Source: Patescibacteria group bacterium UBA661 (lineage in GTDB: Bacteria; Patescibacteriota; Minisyncoccia; Phycocordibacterales; UBA918). Taken from it: 22,100 nt of DNA. Under the pieces are notes generated by a model. The model saw only the letters and a program-made list of their open reading frames with translations, ran no database searches and had not been told where the DNA came from. Shown in pieces: positions 1 through 8,292 of this stretch (positions are counted from its first letter, which is position 1; each line of letters opens with the position of its first letter). The translations under genes and the position numbers were made by a program. The stretch is from positions 1 through 22,100 of the forward strand of contig DBNX01000003.1 of assembly GCA_002299465.1 (NCBI GenBank). The letters are read 5' to 3'.

Positions 1-192
1 TTTTATAAAGGCTTCAAACTTGATCTTGGTGACCCGAATCGGTTTGAGACACTTGGTGAGTTGGTAGCTGCTATCTACCAGACGATTAATTACTATAACC
101 AGAAACGGATACACTCGGCTCTGAAACTACCGCCACGGTTGTTTAAAGAGCAATATGATGTATCATTACTAGACTTAGAAAAGGTGTCTTAA
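1..192 (+). CDS. Transposase C-terminus (IS3-like, rve integrase core), 5' truncated by window edge
   Basis: The frame is open from base 1 to a TAA at 190-192, giving the last 63 residues of a DDE-type transposase. The segment YNQKRIHSALKLPP is the hallmark C-terminal part of the integrase core (rve_3-type region) in IS3/IS481-like transposases; upstream FYKGFKLDLGDPNRFET fits the stretch just after the catalytic Glu. The catalytic DDE residues themselves lie outside the window, so activity cannot be judged. The protein cuts and joins the ends of its own element. A candidate terminal inverted repeat overlaps and follows the stop. IS3 versus IS481 assignment is an inference from this short segment. 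Confidence 0.85.
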   Translation, partial: FYKGFKLDLGDPNRFETLGELVAAIYQTINYYNQKRIHSALKLPPRLFKEQYDVSLLDLEKVS

Positions 193-209
193 TTTTGGGG
201 TACCTTCCA
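1..209 (+). mobile_element. Right end of an IS3-like insertion sequence (partial)
   Basis: It includes the transposase C-terminus and a candidate right inverted repeat at 185-209, which ends in CA as IS3-family elements normally do. Read from the outside in, the repeat is TGGAAGGTACCCC followed by AAAATTAAGACA. A near-copy in the opposite sense lies at 22078-22100. The element ends about 24 bp before the glycosidase start codon, so the native upstream region of that gene has probably been replaced. The exact boundary is inferred; no target-site duplication can be tested because the left end is outside the window. Confidence 0.6.
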
Positions 210-233
210 GAGGAATGTTTACCTTTTAAAATT

Positions 234-1463
234 ATGAGTGATAAAAAAGTTTTTCCGGAGGGTTTTTATTGGGGGGCGGCGACGTCTTCATATCAAGTGG
301 AGGGCGGCATTGAAAATAATGATTGGGCGGAAGCGGCACGGCAGGGTTATGTCCCACCGTGTGGTTTGGCGTGTGATCATTTCCAGCGTTACGAAGCTGA
401 TTTTGATTTAGCTAAAGCTCTGGGTCACACTGCTCACCGCATTTCACTGGAATGGGCAAGAATTGAACCAGAGGCGGGTAAGTTTGACGCTGCGGCGATT
501 GCTCATTACCGAAGAGTATTAATGGCCTTGCGGGCACGCGGATTAAAGCCGTTTGTGACTATCTGGCATTTCACTTTGCCGGTCTGGTTTGTTCAATTTG
601 GTGGTTTTGAGCGAGCGGATGCTCCAGAGATTTTTGCTCGCTACGCTAGACATGTCGTCTTGGAACTGGCTGATCTCTGTGATCATTTCTCGACGATGAA
701 TGAACCAAATGTTTTTGCTAGCAATGGTTGGCTGCGGGGGACTTGGCCACCGTTTAAGCGTTTTACCTTAACTGATTTGGTGTCTATCACTAATTCGGGA
801 CGACAGTATGAAGCGGGAACAATTAGAGGAGTATCTTCACTCTTTTCCTACTTTCGGGTTATGAAAAATCTTGCTCAGGCACACAATGAGGCCTATATTT
901 CGATTAAGTCCATTTCTCCTAAAACCGAGGTGAGTGTGGTCAAACACGTAATTGTATTTGCGGCTGATAATAATCCACTCAATCGAGCGCGGGCTTGGCT
1001 GGCAAATTACTTTTGGACTTATCGGTTTATGGATAGAGTGATTAAACACTGTGACTCGATTGGTTTGAATTATTATTTCTACAAACAGTTTGGTGACAAG
1101 AGAGTTTGGCGTAAGACTGATATGGATTGGAATTTTGCCCCCGAACATATTTACGATGCTTTGCTAATGCTCCATCGGTATCGTAAACCAATGTTTGTTT
1201 CAGAAGGGGGTTTGGCAGACGCTACGGATGCCACCCGGGCGGAGTACATTACTAAGCAGGTGGCAGGGGTGCACAAGGCAATTGCTGCTGGAGCTGATGT
1301 GCGTGGGCATTTGTATTGGTCTTTACTAGATAATTACGAGTGGGCACTTGGTTTTGGTAAACGCTTTGGACTAATTGAGATTAATTACGACACCCAGGAA
1401 CGAATAATTCGCCCTTCCGCTTACGTGTATAAAAAAATCTGTGATGACAACGGCATAGTATAA
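234..1463 (+). CDS. Glycoside hydrolase family 1 (beta-glucosidase-like)
   Basis: A 409-residue GH1 enzyme, which is expected to hydrolyse beta-linked glucosides or galactosides by a retaining mechanism in a TIM barrel. The N-terminus FYWGAATSSYQVEGG is the GH1 signature, with the sugar-binding Gln. STMNEPN carries the acid/base Glu at about residue 157, and FVSEGGLAD carries the nucleophile Glu at about 324 in place of the usual TENG. WSLLDNYEWALGF and RFGLIEINY near the C-terminus are also diagnostic. No signal peptide is visible, so it is probably cytoplasmic. Length is slightly short for GH1. An in-frame TTG at 195 would start inside the IS inverted repeat, so ATG 234 is preferred. The DMT permease follows after 9 bp. 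Substrate is not predictable. Confidence 0.93.
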   Translation: MSDKKVFPEGFYWGAATSSYQVEGGIENNDWAEAARQGYVPPCGLACDHFQRYEADFDLAKALGHTAHRISLEWARIEPEAGKFDAAAIAHYRRVLMALRARGLKPFVTIWHFTLPVWFVQFGGFERADAPEIFARYARHVVLELADLCDHFSTMNEPNVFASNGWLRGTWPPFKRFTLTDLVSITNSGRQYEAGTIRGVSSLFSYFRVMKNLAQAHNEAYISIKSISPKTEVSVVKHVIVFAADNNPLNRARAWLANYFWTYRFMDRVIKHCDSIGLNYYFYKQFGDKRVWRKTDMDWNFAPEHIYDALLMLHRYRKPMFVSEGGLADATDATRAEYITKQVAGVHKAIAAGADVRGHLYWSLLDNYEWALGFGKRFGLIEINYDTQERIIRPSAYVYKKICDDNGIV

Positions 1464-1472
1464 AATGAGGGC

Positions 1473-2414
1473 ATGTCATCGTGGCTATTACTAGCAACTG
1501 TTGGTCAGTTCTTAGGGGCGTTGGTTATTTTTATTGACAAGTATATTGTCACTGATAAGCGCGCCTTGCCGCGGCCTTTTGTTTACGCCTTTTATTCTTG
1601 TTTGCTTACTGGTTTTTGGGTGGTGATTTACATTCTCAGCTTTATTCCGGGAGCTGAATTGGTTGGCGTTCCTGATTTTTCTCTGGTGGAAAAACCGAGT
1701 ATTCAAGTAATTGCGATGTCTTTCTTGGCTGGATACACGTTCTTTATGGCGTTAGTGTCCCTCTACGAAGCCTTAAAACGAGATGAGGCGGTGAATGTGA
1801 TGCCGATTATCGGCGCTACCTCAGCGTTTTCCACACTCATACTTAGTTACGTTTTTCTAGAGACAGTACTTTCCCCGAATTTCTTTTGGGGGGTAGTAAT
1901 TCTTATTTTGGGGACACTCCTAGTGGCTAAAATTATTCCCGAGAAATCAACTCTCGTCATAATGATTAATAGTGGTTTTCTGTTCGGACTACACTTTATC
2001 ACGATGAAGGGTTTGTTTTTGGAAACAAGTTTTGCGGACGGCTTCTTTTGGTCGCGGGTGGGACTGGTTTTGTTTGCCCTGTCGCTACTGATGGTGCCGA
2101 CTTACTTTAAAAAGATAACTGAGCAAACTGAACAGACCGAGCGTAAGGTACAAACTGGTATACTAATAGTGGGTGCTAAAATATTGGCGGGCATCTCGGC
2201 CTTTCTGCTTTTGAAAGCCACGGCTCTAGGAGATGTTACGGTAGTCCAAGCGCTCGATGGTCTTAAGTTTGTGTTTGTTCTGATTATCGCCCTCGTTTTT
2301 GCTCGCTGGTTGCCGGATTCGGTGGTGGTTGAAGACAAACAAAAAGAGTCGGTGGTCAGAAAAATCATCTACGTATTTATGATTACAATTGGTTACTTCA
2401 TTTTATTTTTGTAG
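1473..2414 (+). CDS. EamA/DMT-superfamily permease
   Basis: A 313-residue, very hydrophobic protein with about nine to ten membrane segments, arranged as two related halves (roughly 1-150 and 160-313) as in EamA (drug/metabolite transporter) proteins. The middle GATSAFSTLILSYVFLETVL and the C-terminal ALGDVTVVQALDGLKFVF resemble the helix-turn patterns of DMT carriers. It lies 9 bp after the GH1 gene and 5 bp before a second glycosidase, so the three are probably co-transcribed, and it may carry a sugar or metabolite linked to them. GAGG lies directly before the ATG, too close to be an ordinary ribosome site. The base before ATG is C, unlike most genes here. The transported substrate is unknown. 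Confidence 0.82.
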   Translation: MSSWLLLATVGQFLGALVIFIDKYIVTDKRALPRPFVYAFYSCLLTGFWVVIYILSFIPGAELVGVPDFSLVEKPSIQVIAMSFLAGYTFFMALVSLYEALKRDEAVNVMPIIGATSAFSTLILSYVFLETVLSPNFFWGVVILILGTLLVAKIIPEKSTLVIMINSGFLFGLHFITMKGLFLETSFADGFFWSRVGLVLFALSLLMVPTYFKKITEQTEQTERKVQTGILIVGAKILAGISAFLLLKATALGDVTVVQALDGLKFVFVLIIALVFARWLPDSVVVEDKQKESVVRKIIYVFMITIGYFILFL

Positions 2415-2419
2415 TTTTT

Positions 2420-3427
2420 ATGTGGAAAAAAATTCTCAGCGGTTTTGGTTTGTTGGTACTAGTCTTAGTTTTTGTAATTTGGCTTTTAACTAGACAAGAA
2501 ATACCAGAGACCATTATTTACGGAATGTCATTTAACACACCTTACGCTCGGGAGTTGGGTTTGGATTGGAAAGAGACTTACGATGCTATTTTGGATGATA
2601 TGGGCGTTCGCCACTTACGCTTGGCGGCACACTGGCCGATGGTGGAACCCACGCCCGGAGCTTATAATTTTTATGAACTTGATTACCAAATTGCTCGCGC
2701 CGAAGCAGTGGGAGCGGAAGTGATACTGGCGGTGGGGCGACGTTTGCCACGTTGGCCAGAGTGTCACGTCCCAGATTGGGCAAGGCAACTGTCGGTAGAG
2801 GAAGCGCAGGCCGCTCAACTCGCGTATATGACAGCGGTGGTGGAAAGATATCGAGATAGTCCAGCGGTGCGTTTTTGGCAAGTTGAGAATGAGCCATTTT
2901 TGACAGCTTTTGCGTTTGAGCAGTGTGGACCGCTTGATGTGGCTTTTTTTGATAGAGAGATTGCCTTGGTTAGGTCACTTGATCCCACTAGACAAATAAT
3001 CATCACCGACAGCGGCAACCTCGGTACTTGGTATCAGTCTTACCAACGAGCTGATGTTTTTGGTACTAGTGTGTACGTGCATTTCTGGAATCCCGAAATT
3101 GGTCAATTTAGGACTTTTTTACCAGCTTGGTCTTATCGGCTTAAGGGAAATGTAATGGCTTTGTTGTACGGAGAGAGACCAGTTTTTCTGATTGAGTTGT
3201 CAGCCGAACCATGGCTCATTGAACCGATTGTGAATGTTCCGATTGAAGTCCAATTCACACGGATGAACCTCGAAAAATTTGAAGATATATTAAAATATGC
3301 TGCTGATACCAGATTAGAAAGGCAGTATTTGTGGGGTGCCGAATGGTGGTATTGGTTAAAATTGAAGGGGGAGCCAGAATTTTGGGAAAGAGGCAAGCAA
3401 CTTTTCGCGACAGAAAATCAGTTGTAG
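2420..3427 (+). CDS. Membrane-anchored clan GH-A (cellulase-like) glycoside hydrolase
   Basis: 335 residues. One N-terminal membrane segment (about 7-24) is followed by a TIM-barrel domain facing outward, so this is probably an anchored extracytoplasmic enzyme. RLAAHWPMVEPTPGAYNF fits the barrel start of GH5/GH42-type enzymes. WQVENEP contains the expected acid/base Glu (about 158), and FLIELSAEPW contains the probable nucleophile Glu (about 259). Length is normal for a single catalytic domain, and no carbohydrate-binding module is visible. It follows the DMT permease by 5 bp. Family number and substrate are uncertain; the two Glu assignments are inferred from clan-A logic. Confidence 0.85.
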   Translation: MWKKILSGFGLLVLVLVFVIWLLTRQEIPETIIYGMSFNTPYARELGLDWKETYDAILDDMGVRHLRLAAHWPMVEPTPGAYNFYELDYQIARAEAVGAEVILAVGRRLPRWPECHVPDWARQLSVEEAQAAQLAYMTAVVERYRDSPAVRFWQVENEPFLTAFAFEQCGPLDVAFFDREIALVRSLDPTRQIIITDSGNLGTWYQSYQRADVFGTSVYVHFWNPEIGQFRTFLPAWSYRLKGNVMALLYGERPVFLIELSAEPWLIEPIVNVPIEVQFTRMNLEKFEDILKYAADTRLERQYLWGAEWWYWLKLKGEPEFWERGKQLFATENQL

Positions 3428-3439
3428 AATTGTACCAAA

Positions 3440-3460
3440 TAATTAATTACAAGTTAACTT
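3440..3460. promoter_or_regulatory. Two adjacent short palindromes upstream of the HtrA gene
   Basis: TAATTAATTA (3440-3449) and AAGTTAACTT (3451-3460) are both perfect 10-bp palindromes in the 48-bp gap before the protease start at 3476. They could be an operator or simply AT-rich chance matches. A convincing -35/-10 pair is not visible here, so the gene may be read from upstream. Confidence 0.25.
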
Positions 3461-3475
3461 AACGATTTACAGAAT

Positions 3476-4708
3476 ATGCAGTATCGAAGTGTCATTTTGG
3501 TCGTTATCACTAGCCTAATCACCAGTGTTGTCGTGACGGGGTTGTTGGTGACTGGTTATTGGTATCTAGGAAAGGATCAGTTGGTTTTAGATGAATCAGC
3601 AAAAGAACAATCTGCAATTACCGAGACTGACCCCAAAGACTTTTATGGTGTAGCTAGGTCTGAGATTGTGCCAGCGGTAGTCGCACAGGTAAACGAGGCG
3701 GTGGTGTCAGTAGTGGTAACCAAAGACGTACCAATTTACGAAAGATATTACGAACAATTTGACCCGTGGGGTGGTCTTTGGGGTGATTGGGGGGGCTTTG
3801 CTGTGCCGCGAATTAGAGAATACGGCAGGGAAGAAAGGGAAGTGGGTGGCGGTTCGGGCTTTATTGTTAGTCCGGATGGACTGGTGGTAACTAATCGACA
3901 TGTGGTGGATGATACTGAAGCACGTTATTCTATCTTGACCAATCAAGGTGATTCTTATGAGGTGGAAGTACTGGCTCGGGATCCGCAATTAGACATTGCC
4001 ATTCTTAAAATTGTTGATGCTGAGGCACCGGCAACACTGCCGTATTTACCGTTTGGGGATTCGACTGAACTTCGGTTGGGTGAATCGGTGATTGCCATCG
4101 GTAATGCTTTAGGTGAGTTTAGAAACTCCGTCTCGGTGGGGGTGGTGTCTGGTCTGGCGCGTTCGATTGTTGCCACGGATGCCCGGGGCAGGAGTGAACG
4201 AATGGAACAGGTGATTCAGACTGATGCAGCTATTAATCCAGGTAATTCGGGTGGTCCCTTACTCAATCTACAAGGCGAGGTCATCGGAGTTAATGTGGCA
4301 GTCTCAAGAGGGGCGGATAATATTGGTTTTGCTTTGCCGTCACAAATTGTTGAGACGGTGGTTGATTCAGTGCGGGAGACCGGTCGAATCGTTAGACCGT
4401 TTTTAGGTATTAGGTACGTGATGGTGGACGAGCGCGTGAAGAATCTGAATAATTTACCAGTTGGCTACGGAGCGCTTATCACACGCGGTGAAACCAGGGA
4501 AGAGCTGGCGATTATGCCCGGCTCACCCGCCGCGTTGGCGGGTTTAAGAGAGGGTGATTTGATACTGGAAGTGGATGGGGTGCGCGTTGCCGGGCGTGAC
4601 TTTCTTTCGCTGCTAAGGACAAAACAAGTTGGACAAACCATCACCTTAAAAATCTTGAGAGAAGGCGAGGAGCAGACAGTCTCAGTAGTGCTGGCAGAAG
4701 CGCCGTAG
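3476..4708 (+). CDS. HtrA/DegP-family serine protease with one PDZ domain
   Basis: 410 residues. An N-terminal membrane anchor (about 7-30) places the protease on the outer face of the membrane, where HtrA proteins degrade or refold damaged envelope proteins. The trypsin-like domain runs from about 65 to 300 with a complete triad: His142 in VTNRHVVDD, Asp173 in LDIAILK and Ser258 in NPGNSGGPL. A single PDZ domain (about 306-406) follows, with PGSPAALAGLREGDLI as its substrate-binding core. Residues 85-125 form a Trp/Gly-rich loop. It lies 48 bp after the glycosidase and 26 bp before a small membrane protein gene. There is no Shine-Dalgarno sequence. Confidence 0.95.
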   Translation: MQYRSVILVVITSLITSVVVTGLLVTGYWYLGKDQLVLDESAKEQSAITETDPKDFYGVARSEIVPAVVAQVNEAVVSVVVTKDVPIYERYYEQFDPWGGLWGDWGGFAVPRIREYGREEREVGGGSGFIVSPDGLVVTNRHVVDDTEARYSILTNQGDSYEVEVLARDPQLDIAILKIVDAEAPATLPYLPFGDSTELRLGESVIAIGNALGEFRNSVSVGVVSGLARSIVATDARGRSERMEQVIQTDAAINPGNSGGPLLNLQGEVIGVNVAVSRGADNIGFALPSQIVETVVDSVRETGRIVRPFLGIRYVMVDERVKNLNNLPVGYGALITRGETREELAIMPGSPAALAGLREGDLILEVDGVRVAGRDFLSLLRTKQVGQTITLKILREGEEQTVSVVLAEAP

Positions 4709-4734
4709 TAATTTTGGTGTGCTATGCTTTAGCT

Positions 4735-5046
4735 ATGTCCAATAGCAATCATCACCAAGAAGAAAACGTTCGGAAAATTTACGACTCACTAAAAAACATT
4801 GAGTCTAGTCTCGTTAAAGCAGGGGTAAATTTGGATCAGGTGGTAGAGCCAGTTCGACAATCGGTGTTCAAACGTTATCCGCTTCTGTTTGCGATGTTGG
4901 TGACTTTGGGAGGAGCTTCAACTATTGTTGGCTTGGAGAGATTATTGTTGGAGCTTTCTTTATTTGATGAACACCCGTGGTTATTATTTTCAATGGGGGT
5001 TGTTATACTAATGGCAACGGGTAGTCTGTATAAAAAACTGGGTTAA
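4735..5046 (+). CDS. Small two-helix membrane protein, unknown function
   Basis: 103 residues from ATG 4735. An upstream in-frame TTG at 4714 is possible but less likely, since ATG 4735 has the T at -1 that is typical of the window. The N-terminal 45 residues are polar and probably helical (KIYDSLKNIESSLVKAG); two membrane segments follow (about 53-70 and 80-97) with a short loop, and the protein ends KKLG. No family is recognised. It is followed after 2 bp by another tiny membrane protein gene, suggesting translational coupling and a shared role, possibly linked to the HtrA gene before them. Confidence 0.75.
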   Translation: MSNSNHHQEENVRKIYDSLKNIESSLVKAGVNLDQVVEPVRQSVFKRYPLLFAMLVTLGGASTIVGLERLLLELSLFDEHPWLLFSMGVVILMATGSLYKKLG

Positions 5047-5048
5047 GT

Positions 5049-5222
5049 ATGTCGTTTATTCGTTTCGTTTTTTCTTTTCTCTATACTCGGAACTGGCACA
5101 CTGGTCAGAAAGAGTTGTCGACACCCCGAGTTTGGGTTTTTTCGGCGGGCATTATCTTGTTTATAATCGGCACAATTATGATTGCGTTTCTCCAGACACC
5201 AGTTGTTTACAGTGTGCCTTAA
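5049..5222 (+). CDS. 57-residue single-pass membrane protein, unknown function
   Basis: The frame runs ATG 5049 to TAA 5220-5222. It has a basic, Phe-rich N-terminus (MSFIRFVFSFLYTRNW), a short polar stretch, and one clear membrane helix (VWVFSAGIILFIIGTIMIAF), then a short tail. Support for a real gene is its 2-bp spacing after the preceding stop, T at -1, the clean hydrophobic helix, and the fact that it fills the gap up to the convergent gene. No homologue is recognised. Confidence 0.6.
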   Translation: MSFIRFVFSFLYTRNWHTGQKELSTPRVWVFSAGIILFIIGTIMIAFLQTPVVYSVP

Positions 5223-5232
5223 AAAGTTGCTT

Positions 5233-5246
5233 TAGTAATTTTACTA
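5233..5246. terminator. Weak inverted repeat between convergent genes
   Basis: TAGTAA and TTACTA are separated by TT and sit between the stop of the small membrane protein and the stop of the SLC13-type gene. The stem is only 6 bp and AT-rich, so it would be at best a weak bidirectional terminator. Confidence 0.2.
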
Positions 5247-5265
5247 GTCACGTGTAAGGGATTCG

Positions 5266-7041
5266 CTAAAGTGGCCAGAAGTACAAAAGTGCCGGCAAGC
5301 TAATGATGAATATCAAAATATCAAGTGGTAGACCCAGTCGGAAATAATCACGGAAGGTGTAACCACCCTGGCGCATCACCATCGTGTTTGATTCGTGGCC
5401 AATCGGAGTGAGAAAAGCACAAGAAGCGCCAATCGCCACCGCCATCAGAAAAGGATCAATGGATACGCCAAGACTCTGGGCGGTGAGAATGGCTATAGGT
5501 GCCATAATAACCGCTGCCGCGTTGGTGTTCATAAAGTCTGCTAAAAGCATAGTCACCGCCAAGATGAGTGCCAGCATAAAAGGGGCCCCCACATAATCAT
5601 CAAGCTGGAGTATGAAATTACTGATGGATTGGGCAGCGCCACTGGTTTGGAGAGCTTCGCCCAGAGTAAGCATACCAGCAATTAGTATCAAGACCGTTTG
5701 GTCAATACTGTTGTAAGCTTGGCGTAAAGTTACGATATTGAGTAATACCAGCAAAATAGCGGTGGTTAAAAATATCACCGCTAGAGGAACGATTTGCGTA
5801 GTCGCTAAGGCGATGGCTAAAATCAGTAACAAACTAGTTAAGATGGCGGAGGAGCGGCGACCTAAATTATTCTCGGGTTGGGCGATGGGTAAAAGTTGCA
5901 GAGCGTCGATGGTTTCTTGTAAAGAATCAGTGCGTCCATTAAAAACTAAAATATCATTTGGCCAAAAAATAGTTTGGGCTAGGGGTTGGTATAAATTATG
6001 GTCACGGCGGAACAAACCAAGAAAGTTAACCCCAAAACGTTTAGGCAGAGGTACGTCATTCCAGCTAGTGCCGATTATTTTTGCGTAAGGCGGTATCACC
6101 ACTTCCATGGTGGTGTAATCATCTTCGTTGGTAACAAAACGTTCTTGAACACGCATCCCAACTAGAGTTAGTTGGTGTTGGCGAAGGCATTGCATCAGGG
6201 CTTCAATAGTACCGCGAATAGAAATTGTCTTATTTTCAGTCAGAATATCGGTCGGCTTGGCGATTTCGGTCTGACCATCTTGGTGTAGCGACACCACTTG
6301 GACTTCGTGCTTGCACAATTCTTCAAATTCTTGGCAAGATAAGCCCAGCGCTCGCGAGGTGGGTTTAAGAACAATTTCAGTGGTGTAGGATCGTCTAATC
6401 GGAAGACTGGTAGTGGAGCTTCGAATGGGAATTAGTCGCCACGAAAAAATCATCAGGAAGATGGCGCCAGCTACGGCTAAGAGTATGCCAACGGGAAAGA
6501 AATCAAACATTCCAAAAGGCGTGCCGGTAGCATCAAGTCGAAATTCTGAGATTATTATATTGCGAGGGGTTCCGATTAAAGTTAAAAATCCGCCCAGGTG
6601 GGAAGCGAGGGCTAGTGGTAAGAGAAAGTAAGCAATCGGCGTGTTACTCTTGCGAGCTAGGTGGATGGCAATCGGAATGACCATGGCGAGAGCGCCGGCA
6701 TTGTTCACGAAGGCTGACAGAATGATAACGATGACAATGAGAGTCGCCAGGGCAAAAATCGGGTGTCGGGCAAACCTTCCCAGGCGATCGATAATGATGT
6801 CGGCAATGCCAGACCGCACAAACGCCTCACTCATCACAAACATTGAGGCAATGACAATCAGGGCGGGGTGACCAAAATTAGCAAAGACCTCTTCGACCGA
6901 AAGAATGCCGGTGGCGATTACCGCCAGCATAACGAGGAGAGCAATTACATCGTAACGCAAGCGGTTGCGGATAAAGAGCGTTAATGCCAAGCCCAACAAA
7001 GCGAGAATTAATATTTGTGATAATAAAGAAGAGATGATCAT
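5266..7041 (-). CDS. SLC13/DASS-type carrier with two TrkA-C (RCK_C) domains
   Basis: 591 residues. The first half has about six membrane segments, with FVNNAGALAMVIP (about 111-123) and LIGTPRNIII (about 155-164). The second half (from about 398) has a matching set ending with FLTPIGHESNTMVM. These paired SNT-like motifs mark the SLC13/citrate-transporter (ArsB/NhaD) superfamily, which moves dicarboxylates, sulfate or similar anions with Na+ or H+. A soluble insert of about 180 residues between the halves reads as two TrkA-C domains, which bind regulatory ligands in other carriers. This architecture is common in bacterial SLC13 permeases. It is divergent from the bactofilin-like gene and convergent with the small membrane protein. 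The substrate cannot be assigned. Confidence 0.9.
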   Translation of the reverse strand: MIISSLLSQILILALLGLALTLFIRNRLRYDVIALLVMLAVIATGILSVEEVFANFGHPALIVIASMFVMSEAFVRSGIADIIIDRLGRFARHPIFALATLIVIVIILSAFVNNAGALAMVIPIAIHLARKSNTPIAYFLLPLALASHLGGFLTLIGTPRNIIISEFRLDATGTPFGMFDFFPVGILLAVAGAIFLMIFSWRLIPIRSSTTSLPIRRSYTTEIVLKPTSRALGLSCQEFEELCKHEVQVVSLHQDGQTEIAKPTDILTENKTISIRGTIEALMQCLRQHQLTLVGMRVQERFVTNEDDYTTMEVVIPPYAKIIGTSWNDVPLPKRFGVNFLGLFRRDHNLYQPLAQTIFWPNDILVFNGRTDSLQETIDALQLLPIAQPENNLGRRSSAILTSLLLILAIALATTQIVPLAVIFLTTAILLVLLNIVTLRQAYNSIDQTVLILIAGMLTLGEALQTSGAAQSISNFILQLDDYVGAPFMLALILAVTMLLADFMNTNAAAVIMAPIAILTAQSLGVSIDPFLMAVAIGASCAFLTPIGHESNTMVMRQGGYTFRDYFRLGLPLDILIFIISLPALLYFWPL

Positions 7042-7058
7042 AGGGCGTTAAAAAAGAG

Positions 7059-7087
7059 CTGACTTTGTTCCTAGAATGTGTTATACT
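7059..7087 (+). promoter_or_regulatory. Promoter for the bactofilin-like gene
   Basis: CTGACT (7059-7064), a 17-bp spacer and TATACT (7082-7087). Expected start of transcription is near 7094, leaving a leader of about 35 nt before ATG 7129. The reverse strand over the same place reads CAGTATAAC, so a divergent overlapping promoter for the SLC13-type gene is possible but has no good -35. Confidence 0.55.
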
Positions 7088-7128
7088 GCGCGTCAGTTAC
7101 ACTATAGCAAATGCCAAGGTCAAAAATT

Positions 7129-8289
7129 ATGAATAGTAACTCAACACGTGTGCATTCCCTAACGGGCGTTAGACATCCGCTAGTTTTAATAACCCTAGGA
7201 TTTACTCTAGGAGTTTTGTTGTTTAATGCTGCAGTGGCAAATGCGGCTACGGTGGTGCGAACCGGAGAGACGGTATCGCTAACGACGGATCAGGTGGTAG
7301 AGGGTAGCTTTTATGGCGTTGGTTCCACGGTGGCAGTTTCAGGCGAGGTCACAGAAGACGTGGTTATTATTGGCGGTTCAACCACACTCAACGGCACAGT
7401 TGGTTCTGATGTTATCTTGGTCGGGGGTCTCGTTGATATTGATGGTAACATTTCTGATGATGTGCGAGTGGCGGCCGGAACGGTTGAGGTCTCCGGGGAG
7501 ATAGTGGGAGATCTGGTGGTCTTAGCAGGTGAGCTTAAAGTGCTGTCAACCGCCAAGATTGGTGGAGACATTTTATTTTTTGGAACCCGGGGGCAAATTG
7601 CTGGTGAGGTGGGTAGAGATGTTCTCGGTACGAGCGAAAACCTACGCATTGATGGCAAGGTCGGCGGTGAGATAAATGTGAAATCGGGACAACTAACGCT
7701 TGGTGATAGTGCCGTTGTTGGCAATGTTCGATACACTTCGTTTAACGATTTAGTAAGAGGACAAAATGCTGTCGTCAATGGGGAAATAACGAAAAATAGG
7801 ACAGCACCACCTGAGACATTTCCCGTTCGTGAGCTGGCTATCTTTTACTTCGTTTTCCTATTTGCGGCTCTGGCTGGGTACCTATTCGTTAGACCGTTCA
7901 CTGAGAGAATTGCGGTAACTGTTACTTTCCACCCGGTCCGCTCGGCGTTAATCGGCTTAGCCGCTTTGTTTGCCCTACCACTGGTAAGTATGGTTCTGCT
8001 TTTGAGTACACTTGGTATCTTGGTGGGCTTGGTCTTGTTAGGTTTGTATTTGGCGGTAGTCGCTTTTGCGGTGGCGGTGGCGGGAGCGGTTTTGGGTTAC
8101 TGGCTACAACGCTACCGCAAAAATGAAGGTCCGCTAACCCTGCTTTGGTTGCTGGTAGGTGTGACTACAGTCTTTGCTTTGATGTTGATTCCAATTGTCG
8201 GTCAGCTCGCGTTTATTACCATCTTCTGTCTCACGCTGGGGGCGGCCATCGACCAATTTTATCGGTCTATTCAACAGTCATCACAATAA
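7129..8289 (+). CDS. Bactofilin-like (polymer-forming) domain membrane protein
   Basis: 386 residues. A signal-type hydrophobic segment ending ANAATVV (about 16-40) is followed by a right-handed beta-helix region (about 45-220) of short repeats such as SGEVTEDVVIIGGSTTLNG, typical of bactofilin/polymer-forming domains. The last 160 residues hold about four membrane segments. The beta-helix would lie outside the membrane, so this differs from cytoplasmic bactofilins and may be a cell-surface scaffold. An upstream ATG at 7111 adds MPRSKI; 7129 is preferred because it has T at -1 like nearly all starts here, but both are within the predicted transcript. The SH3-domain gene follows after 3 bp. 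Confidence 0.85.
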   Translation: MNSNSTRVHSLTGVRHPLVLITLGFTLGVLLFNAAVANAATVVRTGETVSLTTDQVVEGSFYGVGSTVAVSGEVTEDVVIIGGSTTLNGTVGSDVILVGGLVDIDGNISDDVRVAAGTVEVSGEIVGDLVVLAGELKVLSTAKIGGDILFFGTRGQIAGEVGRDVLGTSENLRIDGKVGGEINVKSGQLTLGDSAVVGNVRYTSFNDLVRGQNAVVNGEITKNRTAPPETFPVRELAIFYFVFLFAALAGYLFVRPFTERIAVTVTFHPVRSALIGLAALFALPLVSMVLLLSTLGILVGLVLLGLYLAVVAFAVAVAGAVLGYWLQRYRKNEGPLTLLWLLVGVTTVFALMLIPIVGQLAFITIFCLTLGAAIDQFYRSIQQSSQ

Positions 8290-8292
8290 CTT

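Noticed and set aside
195..233. TTG start for the GH1 gene
   Set aside because: It lies within the IS inverted repeat and adds residues not typical of GH1; ATG 234 fits the family N-terminus.
7311..7778. 155-codon minus-strand frame inside the bactofilin-like gene
   Set aside because: It is Thr/Pro/Ser-rich and is the reverse shadow of the beta-helix repeats; the plus-strand gene has clear domains.
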